DNA of 54,036 bases, taken from Magnetovibrio blakemorei (GTDB lineage Bacteria > Pseudomonadota > Alphaproteobacteria > Rhodospirillales > Magnetovibrionaceae). Positions 24,904 through 34,292 of the stretch are shown one piece after another. The first letter of the stretch is position 1, and every line of letters begins with the position of its first letter. Location of the stretch: contig NZ_MCGG01000020.1 in NCBI RefSeq assembly GCF_001746755.1, forward strand, positions 35,335 to 89,370. The letters run 5' to 3'. The position numbers and the translations under genes are program-made. The notes beneath the pieces are model-generated. The model saw nothing but the letters and a program-made list of their open reading frames with translations. It was not told the DNA's origin and did not search any database.

Positions 24904-25419
24904 CTACAACGGGCAATCCATCAGCACGCTGGGGAACAGACACGACTCGCTGATGGCAAGTTCAATGTGGCGGAGCGTCTGAAAGCCGGAAGCCGCATAA
25001 AAGTCTTGTGCCGACAAGCTGGAATAACATTCAAGACGGGTGATGGCTTGTGGGCGCGCGGTGTCTTTGCTGCGCGTCATCAAAGCGCGGCCCACGCCCC
25101 GCCTGATCCAGTCGGGGTGGGTGGCAAAATGGCGAATGTGGCCGATATGTTGCTGAACTTCACCTTGGCCGGGGCGCACTCCCGGGCATTCTGGCGTCCA
25201 ACCGCCACAGCCGATGATGCGGTTCTGGGCGTCTTCGGCAACGAAATAGGTCCCACACGTCAACAACGCCGGGTTGGCTGTACAGATCAGCGGAAGGGCG
25301 GTGGCCAAAATGTCCGGCGGATAATCGTCGGCCATCAAAACCGTGTACGAAGTCCGCAACAAAGCGCTGATGTTGTCCGCGTCACCCCGTTCGGCTATGC
25401 GGGTGGAGAAGGTACTCAT
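24904..25419 (-). CDS. GNAT-family N-acetyltransferase
   Basis: The 171-residue protein matches the GNAT fold, with the acetyl-CoA segment HFATHPDWIRRGVGRALM (R/Q-x-x-G-x-G/A) at about 90-105 and a C-terminal ASGF motif. The substrate is unknown. Its start overlaps the stop of the TAXI receptor gene by four bases, so it is the last gene of a minus-strand operon. Confidence 0.85.
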   Translation of the reverse strand: MSTFSTRIAERGDADNISALLRTSYTVLMADDYPPDILATALPLICTANPALLTCGTYFVAEDAQNRIIGCGGWTPECPGVRPGQGEVQQHIGHIRHFATHPDWIRRGVGRALMTRSKDTARPQAITRLECYSSLSAQDFYAASGFQTLRHIELAISESCLFPSVLMDCPL

Positions 25420-26699
25420 TGTAATGGGGGACGAAGACTGCGCATGACCAATTCGATGTGCAGACGCAGATTGTAAACTTCATCCGTATACGACAACGGC
25501 ACGTTTAAATCCCTGACTTCGTCGGCCATGGTTTGCAGTTCTGCCCGCAGCGCCGTTCGGGTCTTGGCGTCTTGGGTCTTTAGCGCACTTTGTTCGATGC
25601 GGATCAAGTCTTTGTACCAGCGAAAAATCCGCGAACGAATACGCCAACGGTAGGCCGGGGGGAGAATCTTGGCCAATGGAATCATCAATGTCAGCAGCGG
25701 AATCAGCATGACCTTCAAGCGGTCCACCAGCACCGCCGCCCAAAACGGCAGATAGCGTTCCAAAAACGACGGGCCGTTTTTCAAGAAACGCTCGGCGTCG
25801 TCGCTCATGGGGTAATCCACATAGCGACTGGACGGAAACTGGCCGGGTTCCTCAAACAAACCACCGTCTTTGTGGATTTCACTGGCGGCGCGCACCAATA
25901 AGGTCTGCAGGGCGGGGTGAAGGTCTTCGCGTGCCGCCAGGGTCGCCGCCGGGGCCAGCAGGGTGATGTCGTGGGCAGGGATGTTGCGCCCCAAACTGAT
26001 GACGCCCTGGTTTAAGGTCACAGCGGATAAGGCGCGCAATTGGCGGGTGTAGGCCGGGGCACGGATAAAATTCAAAAGCTTTACTTGAGATTGTGCGGGC
26101 TCCGCCAACAATTGACCGATCAGGGCCGAGGTTGGCGAGGTGACAAAAAAGGCTGCGTCTACATCGCCCTTGAGGAGGCTCTCTGCCGCTTCGTTCGAGC
26201 CCATGTGGAGGATCGTGGGGGCGTCTGTTGGCATTTGATTGATGTCGAGCAGTTGCTGCGCCACCGCCCAGGTGCCGCTGCCCATGGCCCCGGCCGCAAT
26301 CTTAAGGCCGTTTAAATCGTTGAGTTTTTCCACCTGTAGGCCGGCGCGCACAAAAACCCACAGGGGTTCGAAATAGAGCGAACCCAACGACACCAGTTCA
26401 GGATTTTTGTGGGCATCGCCGGTGCCGCCTTGAACAAATGCCACATCGACTTTGTGGCTCGCCAGCAGGTCGATGTTTTCGAGCGAACCTGCCGTTTCCA
26501 AGACCGTTAAGGTGATGCCTTGGCGGGCCAAAATTTCGGCGTAGCGGTTGGCGTAGGCAAAGTAGGCACCGCTGGGACCGCCGCTCGCGATGGTGATCGC
26601 GCGGGGCGGAGCGGGTTCGACAAATTGATAGGCAATGCCAAATCCGGCAACCAAAATGATCAGAGAAACGAACGCGATACGCAAACTGTCTTTGTTCAT
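25416..26699 (-). CDS. TAXI-family TRAP solute receptor, membrane-anchored
   Basis: The 427-residue protein has an N-terminal helix (8-26) followed by a periplasmic TAXI domain (about 35-300: ASGGPSGAYFAYANRYAEIL, VDVAFVQGG, GSGTWAVAQQLL). A C-terminal membrane segment near 320-345 is followed by a basic cytoplasmic helical tail. TAXI receptors usually feed fused TRAP permeases, but no permease gene is nearby. The extra C-terminal membrane anchor makes this a variant found as a solo sensor or receptor. It overlaps the YgjV-like and GNAT genes. Confidence 0.85.
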   Translation of the reverse strand: MNKDSLRIAFVSLIILVAGFGIAYQFVEPAPPRAITIASGGPSGAYFAYANRYAEILARQGITLTVLETAGSLENIDLLASHKVDVAFVQGGTGDAHKNPELVSLGSLYFEPLWVFVRAGLQVEKLNDLNGLKIAAGAMGSGTWAVAQQLLDINQMPTDAPTILHMGSNEAAESLLKGDVDAAFFVTSPTSALIGQLLAEPAQSQVKLLNFIRAPAYTRQLRALSAVTLNQGVISLGRNIPAHDITLLAPAATLAAREDLHPALQTLLVRAASEIHKDGGLFEEPGQFPSSRYVDYPMSDDAERFLKNGPSFLERYLPFWAAVLVDRLKVMLIPLLTLMIPLAKILPPAYRWRIRSRIFRWYKDLIRIEQSALKTQDAKTRTALRAELQTMADEVRDLNVPLSYTDEVYNLRLHIELVMRSLRPPLQ

Positions 26700-27226
26700 C
26701 GGACAACTTCCAAACGTTTTCTGTGCTCAACGAAGATCATCCACAGCGATGTGGTGAGGGACAGGGCATCGGCGGACAAGCCGGGTATGGACATGACCAA
26801 TACGTCATGGACGGTCCAACACACAATGCCAAGCATCATCAACAGCCGCAATGGCAAGATGGTGCTTTGATAACGCGCCAAGCTGAACAAGGCCAACGCG
26901 AGGGATGAAAACACCGATGGCCAGCCTTGCCACGTCAGATACGCACCAAGGGCAATCAGCGGCAAGCTCAACAGATAAATGATTTTAAAACCGGGACGGG
27001 TGCCCAGCGGAATTGCGCTGATCGCCTGCACGCCGCCAAGGGCATTCATGATGCTGCCAGTAAAGGCCTCCAGCAAATAAAAATGCAGGGAAAATGCACC
27101 ATGCACGGCAACCTGTGCCCACAGCAAACTGCTGCGCGTTTTATAAAGCGGCCACGTTGCACCTAGGGCGACGCAGACAATGCCGACCAAATTGGCGGCG
27201 GGATGAGCCAAGAGGATATCGAGCAT
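26696..27226 (-). CDS. YgjV-like inner membrane protein
   Basis: The 176-residue, very hydrophobic protein has five to six helices. Its pattern (NLVGIVCVALGATWPLYKTR, FYLLEAFTGSIMNALGGVQ, GWPSVFSSLALALFSLARY) resembles the Imp-YgjV family of unknown function. It overlaps the TAXI gene by four bases, so the two are translationally coupled. It lacks recognisable catalytic or metal motifs. Confidence 0.75.
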   Translation of the reverse strand: MLDILLAHPAANLVGIVCVALGATWPLYKTRSSLLWAQVAVHGAFSLHFYLLEAFTGSIMNALGGVQAISAIPLGTRPGFKIIYLLSLPLIALGAYLTWQGWPSVFSSLALALFSLARYQSTILPLRLLMMLGIVCWTVHDVLVMSIPGLSADALSLTTSLWMIFVEHRKRLEVVR

Positions 27227-27260
27227 TCAAAACCTTATAACACCGTTCAACCATGACCGT

Positions 27261-27575
27261 TCAGCCGGTGCTCCACGAACGGGGCTTCAGCATGCCGGAA
27301 ATCTTACAGGTTTGTTGCACATAGCCATAGGGAAATAGCTCGAACACGCGGTTTCGGGGCAGGTTGTTGGCTTTCACAAATGCGCTCATGTCACGACCAC
27401 TGGGGGCGACGCCGTGCTGGCTGTACCAATCGCGGACAAAGCGAATCACCTGCCAATGATCAGTGGTCAGGACCAGGCCTTCGGCTGCGGCGAATTGTTC
27501 GGCGATGGCCTCGGTCCAATCGTTGGGATCGAGCAGATACCCTTCGTCGCCAATTGGGGCATCAATTTTGGTCAT
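27261..27575 (-). CDS. DsrC/TusE-family protein with a single non-terminal cysteine
   Basis: The 104-residue protein has the order GYLLDPNDWTEAIAEQFAAAEG, HWQVIRFVRDWY, and VQQTCKISGMLKPRSWSTG. It keeps the Cys of the KQxCKIAG site (CysB of DsrC) but lacks the penultimate CysA, the reverse of TusE. That leaves no classical sulfur-carrier arm. It lies between an ABC ATPase and a YgjV-like gene in a minus-strand operon, not with dsr or tus genes. The role is unclear. Confidence 0.82.
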   Translation of the reverse strand: MTKIDAPIGDEGYLLDPNDWTEAIAEQFAAAEGLVLTTDHWQVIRFVRDWYSQHGVAPSGRDMSAFVKANNLPRNRVFELFPYGYVQQTCKISGMLKPRSWSTG

Positions 27576-27598
27576 GGTTAAATCCCGTATTTTCGCGT

Positions 27599-28576
27599 TT
27601 AGGGACGAACGACAGGGTCTTGGGTCTTGGTCGTCAGTTGCACAAAGATGTCTTCAAGTTCCGGTTCTTGGGTCGACAATTCGGCAAACTTCAGTCCGGC
27701 GCTTTGCACGGCGGTGATGATGTCTGACGATCTGACCAAACTCGGCTGATAGGTGAATTGCAATTCGCGGCTGTCTATGAGGGCGACGTTAAAGCCTTTG
27801 AGGCTGTCGGGCACATCGGCCAAATCCTCGGTCAGCATGACGGTGACGCGTTTGCTGTCCAACTTGCCCATCAGGTGTTTGGTGGTGTCGCACGCGATCA
27901 GCTGCCCGCCGTTGATGATGGCGATGCGGTCGCATAGCTGTTCGGCTTCTTCCAAATAGTGGGTGGTGAGCAGGACGGTGACGCCGTCTTCTTTGTTGAG
28001 TTTTCGCACATAGGCCCACAATTGGCGGCGCAATTCGACGTCAACGCCCGCCGTCGGTTCATCCAAAACCAACACCGGCGGGGTATGGACCAGGGCCTTG
28101 GCCACCAGCAAACGCCGCCGCATGCCGCCCGATAAGGTGCGTGCATAGGCGTGGGATTTATCCGATAGCCCTACGGCATGCAGAATTTCTTCGGTCCTGC
28201 GTTGATTTTTGGGCACGCCGTAAAGGCCGGCTTGAACTTCCAAGGCTTCGCTGGGGGTGAAATATGGGTCGATGTTCAGCTCTTGCGGGACAATCCCGAT
28301 GGCGCGCTTGGCGGCGCGGGTATCGGTGGAAATGTCGTGACCCCAAATGTTCACGGAACCCGACGTTTTCAATACCAAACCCGCCAAAATGTTGATTAAA
28401 GTCGACTTTCCAGCGCCATTTGGCCCCAAAAGACCAAAAAACGAGCCGCGCGGAATGTCCAAGGTGAGGTCGGACAGGGCCTTCATTTCAGGCCGTCGGC
28501 CTTGGGCTTTATAGGTCTTGGACAAATTGCGGATCTCGACCGCGTTTTCGGGCCCGCTTTGGGTCAGGGAGGTCAC
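27599..28576 (-). CDS. ABC transporter ATP-binding protein (ABC-2/drug-type)
   Basis: GAGGAG followed by a GTG at 28576 decides the start; 325 residues. It has Walker A GPNGAGKST, signature LSGGMRRRL, Walker B VLVLDEPTAG with the switch region THYLEEAEQLCDR, and a C-terminal about 80-residue regulatory extension. This pattern is typical of ATPases that pair with ABC-2 permeases for drugs, polysaccharides or lipids. No permease is encoded in the window, so the partner is elsewhere or absent. It heads a five-gene minus-strand operon. Confidence 0.9.
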   Translation of the reverse strand: MTSLTQSGPENAVEIRNLSKTYKAQGRRPEMKALSDLTLDIPRGSFFGLLGPNGAGKSTLINILAGLVLKTSGSVNIWGHDISTDTRAAKRAIGIVPQELNIDPYFTPSEALEVQAGLYGVPKNQRRTEEILHAVGLSDKSHAYARTLSGGMRRRLLVAKALVHTPPVLVLDEPTAGVDVELRRQLWAYVRKLNKEDGVTVLLTTHYLEEAEQLCDRIAIINGGQLIACDTTKHLMGKLDSKRVTVMLTEDLADVPDSLKGFNVALIDSRELQFTYQPSLVRSSDIITAVQSAGLKFAELSTQEPELEDIFVQLTTKTQDPVVRP

Positions 28577-28773
28577 GAATATTAACTCCTCAGTGCATTG
28601 CAACCGCCCGATCTTCAGGTATCATCACAAAAAATTGCCTGCTGACCGGGGATTTGATTTCGTGTGAAATGTAAGCCCTTTGCACGGCGGTGCAAGTCTA
28701 CTTATATAGAAGGGTGTATTCCGCCTCCCCGTTATCCATTTTCGACCATCCCGATACTGAAGGAACAGATGCC

Positions 28774-28953
28774 ATGACTGACACGGCCCCCACCACCGTG
28801 ACATCCACCACCGTCGCTTGCGATGGCGACCACACAGTGGGCGGTCACCCGCGCGTTTACGTGAAGCTTGACCCGCACACGCACAAGGCGGTGTGCCCGT
28901 ATTGCTCCCAAGTGTTCGTGCTGGATGCCAACGCCAAAGTCCAAGCGCACTAA
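28774..28953 (+). CDS. zf-CHCC zinc-finger protein (NDUFS6-like)
   Basis: The 59-residue protein starts at the ATG at 28774 after GAAGGAACAG. It carries the C...H...CxxC motif VACDG...GGHPRVYVKLD...AVCPYCSQVFVL of the zf-CHCC family. These small zinc proteins are the bacterial relatives of mitochondrial complex I subunit NDUFS6 and are common in Alphaproteobacteria. It ends five bases before polA, so the two may be co-transcribed. Confidence 0.88.
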   Translation: MTDTAPTTVTSTTVACDGDHTVGGHPRVYVKLDPHTHKAVCPYCSQVFVLDANAKVQAH

Positions 28954-28958
28954 GCGGT

Positions 28959-31769
28959 ATGAAACACGTCTTTCTCATCGATGGGTCGGGATTTATTTTT
29001 CGCGCATATCACGCCCTGCCCGATTCCATGAAGCGTCCGGACGGGACCGTGGTGAATGCGGTGTACGGCTTCACCGCCATGGTGCTGAAGTTGTTGGCCG
29101 ACACCGATGCGGACCACATCGCGGTGATTTTTGATCGGGCGCGCAAAACCTTTCGTTCCGACATTTATCCCGAATACAAAGCCCACCGGCCGCCCGCACC
29201 GGACGATTTGATTCCGCAGTTTGAGCTGGTGCGCGAAGCGACCCGGGCGATGGGCTTGAAGGCCGTCGATATGGAAGGCTATGAGGCCGACGATTTGATC
29301 GCCACCTACGCCCGCCAAGCGCGCGAAAAGGGCGCCCAGGTCACCATCGTGTCGTCGGACAAAGACTTGATGCAGTTGGTCGGCGACGGCGTGGTGATGA
29401 TGGACGCCATGAAAAACCGCATGATCGGCCCCGATGAAGTGTTTGAGAAATTCGGTGTCGGCCCGGATCGGGTCATCGACGTGCAGGCGTTGGCGGGCGA
29501 CAGTTCCGACAACGTGCCGGGCGTTGCGGGCATTGGCGTCAAAACGGCCGCGGAACTGATCAACACCTTTGGCGATTTGGAAGGTGTGCTGAGCAACGCC
29601 CACACCATCAAGCAGCCCAAGCGCCGTGAAAAATTGATGGAACAAGCCGACAATGCGCGCATCTCCAAACAATTGGTGACGCTGTGCCAAGATGTTCCGG
29701 TCGACGTGCCGTTGGATGATTTCGACGTGGTGCGTCCCGACGTCAATTTGCTGTTGGCGTTTTTGAAAGAACAAGATTTTAAATCCTTGTTTGCCAAGGT
29801 CGCAGCGTTGGGCTTGTCCATCGGCGACAACGGCAATGCCAAAGTCTCTGTTGCATCGGGGGGCTTGTCCGGCGTCCCACCCAGTGTAGCGCCTATATTA
29901 GAACCGCTCCCCGCGGTCCAATTCGAACTTGTGCAAAGCGAAGCCGCTTTGGCGGCGTGGATTGCTGAGGCCCAAGATGCCGGGCTTGTCGCGGTGGACA
30001 CGGAAACCACTTCGCTCAACGCCATGTCGGCTGCGTTGGTGGGGGTGTCGTTGTGCGTGACGCCGGGCCGCGCGTGTTACATTCCGCTGGCTCACAAAGG
30101 TCCGCAAGCTCAAGGCGGTTTTGATTTTGGCGACGGCGCAGACAGCCCCGCCCAAGGCGCACCGGAGCAAATTCCCTTGAAGCGCGCGCTGGAATTGTTG
30201 AAACCGTTGTTGGAAAATCCGGGCGTTCTCAAAGTCGGGCAAAACATCAAATACGATATGGTGGTGCTCAGCCGGTACGGCGTCAACATCGCCCCGGTGG
30301 ATGACACCATGGTGATTTCCTACGTCTTGGAATGCGGTCAGCACGGTCATGGCATGGACGAACTGGCGCGTCTGCATCTGGACTATGAGACCATCAAGTT
30401 CAAAGACGTTGCCGGCACCGGCAAAGCGCAAGTGACATTCGACTTGGTCGATTTGGACAAGGCCTTGGATTACGCCGCCGAAGATGCCGACGTCACCATG
30501 AAGCTTTATAAAAGGCTCAAGCCGCGATTGGCATCTGAGCACATGAACACGGTTTACGAAACTTTGGAACGCGCCCTGATTCCGGTTTTGGTGCAGATGG
30601 AACGTGAAGGCATCAAGGTCGATGCCACGGAACTGAAACGTCTGTCGGATGATTTTGCCAAGCGCCTCGGCGATCTGGAAATTGAAATCCACACCATCGC
30701 GGGCGAGCCCTTCAACATCGCCTCGCCCAAACAGTTGGGCGAAATTCTGTTCGACAAGATGGGCATTCAAGGCGGCAAAAAAGGCAAGACCGGGGCCTAT
30801 GCCACGGGTGCGGATATCTTGGAAGGTTTGGCCGCTGAAGGTCATGAGCTGCCCGCGCGGGTTTTGGACTGGCGTCAATTGGCAAAGCTGAAAAGCACCT
30901 ATACGGATGCCTTGATCAACCAAATCAATGCGGACACCAAACGGGTGCACACGTCTTATTCCATGGCTGGAACGTCGACCGGGCGGCTGGCGTCGTCTGA
31001 TCCCAACTTGCAAAATATTCCCATCCGTTCCGAAGAAGGCCGTAAGATCCGAAAGGCTTTTATCGCCGAGCCGGGACACACATTGCTGAGCGCGGATTAT
31101 TCACAAATTGAATTGCGCCTGCTCGCCCACGTGGCCGATATCGAACAGTTGAAAAAAGCCTTTCATGCGGATTTGGACATTCACGCCATGACCGCGTCGG
31201 AAGTGTTCGGCGTGCCTTTGGAAGGCATGGACCCGATGGTGCGCCGCCGGGCCAAGGCCATCAACTTCGGCATCATCTACGGCATTTCCGCCTTCGGCTT
31301 GGCGCGCCAGTTGGACATTTCACGCGGCGAAGCCAGCGATTACATCAAGGCCTATTTCGAACGTTTCCCCGGCATTCAAAAATACATGGACGACACCAAG
31401 GCGTTTGCCGCTGAACACGGCTATGTCACCACCTTGTTCGGACGCAAATGTCATGTCGGCGGTATCAATGACAAGAACCCCATGGTCCGCGGATTTTCCG
31501 AACGCGCCGCCATCAATGCGCCGATCCAGGGCGGAGCGGCCGACATCATCAAACGCGCCATGGTGCATTTGCCGGGCGCGTTGGCGGAGGCCGGACTATC
31601 GGCGCGCATGTTGTTGCAGGTCCACGATGAATTGATTTTTGAAGTTTCGGACAGCGAATTGGATGCCACCCGCACCTTGGTCAAAGCGGTGATGGAAAGC
31701 GCCGCGACCCTGGATGTGCCACTGGTGGTGGATGTCGGCATCGGCGCCAATTGGGATGATGCCCATTGA
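28959..31769 (+). CDS. polA: DNA polymerase I
   Basis: The 936-residue protein has three domains: a 5'-3' exonuclease (about 1-290: DGSGFIFRAYHALP, GYEADDLIATYA, GDSSDNVPGV), a 3'-5' exonuclease (about 330-530), and the polymerase (about 560-936). The polymerase motifs are A (DYSQIELRLLAH), B (RRRAKAINFGIIYG) and C (VHDELIFE). The exonuclease keeps DTETTS, NIKYDMV and YAAEDADVT, so proofreading is probably active. It does repair synthesis and removes RNA primers. The start at 28959 follows the zinc-finger gene by five bases. Confidence 0.97.
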   Translation: MKHVFLIDGSGFIFRAYHALPDSMKRPDGTVVNAVYGFTAMVLKLLADTDADHIAVIFDRARKTFRSDIYPEYKAHRPPAPDDLIPQFELVREATRAMGLKAVDMEGYEADDLIATYARQAREKGAQVTIVSSDKDLMQLVGDGVVMMDAMKNRMIGPDEVFEKFGVGPDRVIDVQALAGDSSDNVPGVAGIGVKTAAELINTFGDLEGVLSNAHTIKQPKRREKLMEQADNARISKQLVTLCQDVPVDVPLDDFDVVRPDVNLLLAFLKEQDFKSLFAKVAALGLSIGDNGNAKVSVASGGLSGVPPSVAPILEPLPAVQFELVQSEAALAAWIAEAQDAGLVAVDTETTSLNAMSAALVGVSLCVTPGRACYIPLAHKGPQAQGGFDFGDGADSPAQGAPEQIPLKRALELLKPLLENPGVLKVGQNIKYDMVVLSRYGVNIAPVDDTMVISYVLECGQHGHGMDELARLHLDYETIKFKDVAGTGKAQVTFDLVDLDKALDYAAEDADVTMKLYKRLKPRLASEHMNTVYETLERALIPVLVQMEREGIKVDATELKRLSDDFAKRLGDLEIEIHTIAGEPFNIASPKQLGEILFDKMGIQGGKKGKTGAYATGADILEGLAAEGHELPARVLDWRQLAKLKSTYTDALINQINADTKRVHTSYSMAGTSTGRLASSDPNLQNIPIRSEEGRKIRKAFIAEPGHTLLSADYSQIELRLLAHVADIEQLKKAFHADLDIHAMTASEVFGVPLEGMDPMVRRRAKAINFGIIYGISAFGLARQLDISRGEASDYIKAYFERFPGIQKYMDDTKAFAAEHGYVTTLFGRKCHVGGINDKNPMVRGFSERAAINAPIQGGAADIIKRAMVHLPGALAEAGLSARMLLQVHDELIFEVSDSELDATRTLVKAVMESAATLDVPLVVDVGIGANWDDAH

Positions 31770-31972
31770 GGGCACGCCTTCCGAGCCTGGACGCGGGATG
31801 TCTGACAAACCCCCAAAAGGGGTGAGGGCCGTTTTGTATTTTGTATCCACAGCGCCCGCAAAGCCGTAAACGCTTAAGCATTATTTGCATCACAAACTGA
31901 CCTCTGGACCGTCCTGATAATGGAAGGGCGTGCCGTTGCGCGCTCACATTTCAGAGTCTGAGGGTGCCTGAC

Positions 31973-32608
31973 ATGGCCGACAGATCCACGATCTATGCCA
32001 GTCTTTTTGATATTTATAGCAATCAGTTTACGCAGCAATGGCAAGCGGAAATGAATAAATCCGCTTATGCGTTTCGAACCTCTGAAACCCTTAAAAGTGT
32101 TTCAGACGCGTTGGTCAAGATGGCGGCTCTCGCCGATCAGGCGGATACGCTGGAGACGGACATTGCATCCGGCAAGATTAAAGATGGTGGTGCCACCGCC
32201 CAAATTTCGAATTTAATGACGCTGATGTCTGCGCAGAAATCATCCGTTGAAACGGCCTTGTCGGGGGTGGAGGGTATGGACCTCAAAAACCTCACCAAGG
32301 CGGCAACGCTTGACCAACCGGGATTGAAGACTTTAGCCGCAGCCTTGAAATCAGGCGCAGACGCGGCGTTGGTGGCCAACCTAAATGCCTTCGTAAACAA
32401 GATAACGGCGGGTCTGAATGCGGCCGTTCAATCTGCGTCAGGTTCGTCCCATAAAACAGAGCCTGACCTGAACAGTGCCACGCTTAAGGCACTTGATGTG
32501 GTTCGTCGACTTAAAGGCAGTGTTGACCCGAGCAAGCTGAAAAAGCTTCGCAGGGAGAGCGGTGCGGCCACGGCGTTTTGGCTGAAGAGCAGCACATCGT
32601 CCACTTGA
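31973..32608 (+). CDS. Hypothetical helical protein
   Basis: The 211-residue product from the ATG at 31973 (a GTG at 31964 is possible) is Ala, Ser and Lys rich and almost entirely helical. It has no signal peptide, membrane segment or known motif. Its heptad-like stretches (DALVKMAALADQADTLETDI) suggest a coiled coil. It lies 22 bases before the next gene on the same strand, forming a two-gene unit of unknown role. The about 200 bases upstream after polA hold a small CCCC-AAAA-GGGG hairpin near 31812 without a clear T-run. Confidence 0.65.
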   Translation: MADRSTIYASLFDIYSNQFTQQWQAEMNKSAYAFRTSETLKSVSDALVKMAALADQADTLETDIASGKIKDGGATAQISNLMTLMSAQKSSVETALSGVEGMDLKNLTKAATLDQPGLKTLAAALKSGADAALVANLNAFVNKITAGLNAAVQSASGSSHKTEPDLNSATLKALDVVRRLKGSVDPSKLKKLRRESGAATAFWLKSSTSST

Positions 32609-32630
32609 CATACTGATGGGAGTAAATGCC

Positions 32631-33651
32631 ATGCCGACGACGTCCGCACAATCCTTTGCTACGTTTAAAACTTTGGTGTGGAACCGCATGCAGGTTCTTG
32701 AGGGTCAAGGACTTGACCTGACCACCGATATCGATGATATCAAAATCGCCATGGATGATATTTATGACATCTACGCGCAGACACTTCCCTTAGGAATTGT
32801 CGCCAAGGTGGCATTGGTCGATCAGCCCTTGCGCACCGCAATGGCAACCACGTTTACGACGCTCGGCAATCGTATGGTGGTGTTGCAAGATGACGATTGG
32901 CCGCAATTGAACAACGCCAATCTGTTGCTGGAATATCAACAGCCGTTGAACGTGGATTTGTCTGAACAGGCCCAACTTGCGACCGATAACTATCTGCACG
33001 TCTATCCCGCCAACACGGTTTACGGTGCAGGTGGGCATGTCACGTTGCCGCTGGCGCGCAGTGGCGTGGTGGGCAAAGATTGGCGCATCGGCATCAACGT
33101 CACGCCGGCGACCATGCCCGCAGCCGTCGCGGCGGTGCTGGGGATCATGGATGCGTACAACTGTGTCCAGCATATCAAGTTCACCCCATCCGGTTACGCC
33201 GGAAAACCGGACTCGATTATTTTATTATATGAAAAAGGATGGCACCTATATGACCGTGCGCAATGCGGTTGAAGTCGCCATGGGCGGTGGCGGCATCGCT
33301 TTGCAGGGGTGCTTCAATTTGCTGTGGAATGAATTTGCCGATGGTATTGCAGAAGCGGCAGAGCCCCCGGACGGTGGCGGAAGCTTTGGTATGTACCGAA
33401 GCGTGCTGGCCTATTTTACGTATTATGATTTGTTGGTCAGTTATGGTCATGTCTCGCAAATGTTGTTCGATCTGTGGATTGACAACATCTTCATGGATTT
33501 CGGCATTCCGTTGGGCCAGCCCCACGATCAGCGCAGCATCATCAATGTGCCCTATATGACGCCGAAGCTGGAGCTTTATGCCGAATTGATGTCCATTTTT
33601 GAGGAAGGGGACATCGACCATACCGACGATTATCAATTGCCGACAATTTAA
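32631..33651 (+). pseudogene. Unassigned two-frame gene, split by a frameshift at an A-run
   Basis: GGGAG eight bases before the ATG at 32631 marks the start. The first frame runs 214 codons to 33272. The conserved-looking continuation (KDGTYMTVRNAVEVAMGGGG ... SFGMYRSVLAYF ... GDIDHTDDY) is in another frame, to 33651. Removing one A from the AAAAA at 33232-33236 joins them as a protein of about 340 residues (ILLYEKDGTYM). An ATG overlapping the A-run (33229) could also start the second part separately. The central region weakly recalls HopA1-type proteins, but this is not demonstrable by eye. Confidence 0.6.
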
Positions 33652-33659
33652 AAGTCTGT

Positions 33660-34292
33660 CTAGCGGGGCTGTGATCGGAAGATATGCCAAGCACGAACCG
33701 ACAACAACAGGGCCAAGATAACGCTGTGCACGGTGGGGGCCAGCAAGTCGGCTTTGACCATCCAGATGTAATGCAAACACCCCAACGCCGCCGCCACGTA
33801 CACCAGCCTGTGCAGGCGTTTCCATGACTTTGCGCCCAGGCGCCTGATGGCCCCGTTCCACGACGTCGCTGCCAAGGCCAAAAGGATGAGGAAGGCGATC
33901 ATGCCGACGGTGATGAAGTTGCGTTTAACGATGTCTTTCCAAATGTCGCCCCAGGCAAAAAAGTTGTCGATGACCACATAGTTGGTCAAGTGCAGCGCCA
34001 CATAGGCAAACGCCCACAGCCCCAGCATACGGCGCATACGCACCGGCCAAACCCAGCCGAACAAAATCTTCAACGGTGTTGCGGCCAAAGTCACCAACAG
34101 CGAACGCAAAGCCCAATCGCCCAAATAGCGATTGATGAATTCAATGGGGTTGGCCCCCAACCCGCCGGTTAAACCCAAGCCCACCAACCACGCCAACGGC
34201 AACGCCATGACGGTGAACATCAGCCACCACGTGACGCGGTAGGGCGCTTGGATGGAGAGGCTGTTTGGTAAGGTCAAGGTGCGCGTGCTCAT
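33660..34292 (-). CDS. msrQ: Heme-binding membrane subunit of the MsrPQ repair system
   Basis: The 210-residue integral membrane protein has six helices with conserved His (YVALHLTNY, LHRLVYVAAALGCLHYIW) that bind heme b, typical of MsrQ (YedZ). It passes electrons from the respiratory chain to MsrP for repair of methionine sulfoxide in periplasmic proteins. Its start shares one base with the msrP stop (TGATG), so the two are coupled. Confidence 0.93.
   Translation of the reverse strand: MSTRTLTLPNSLSIQAPYRVTWWLMFTVMALPLAWLVGLGLTGGLGANPIEFINRYLGDWALRSLLVTLAATPLKILFGWVWPVRMRRMLGLWAFAYVALHLTNYVVIDNFFAWGDIWKDIVKRNFITVGMIAFLILLALAATSWNGAIRRLGAKSWKRLHRLVYVAAALGCLHYIWMVKADLLAPTVHSVILALLLSVRAWHIFRSQPR

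Noticed and set aside
29898-31079. A 393-codon minus-strand open frame
   Set aside because: It lies wholly inside polA in antisense and shows no conserved motifs.
31811-31823. Terminator after polA (CCCC-AAAA-GGGG)
   Set aside because: The stem is short and no T-run follows at the right distance.
32977-33228. Treating the upstream part of the second frame (before 33229) as coding
   Set aside because: Its translation there is Arg/Pro-rich shadow sequence; conserved-looking protein only begins at the A-run.
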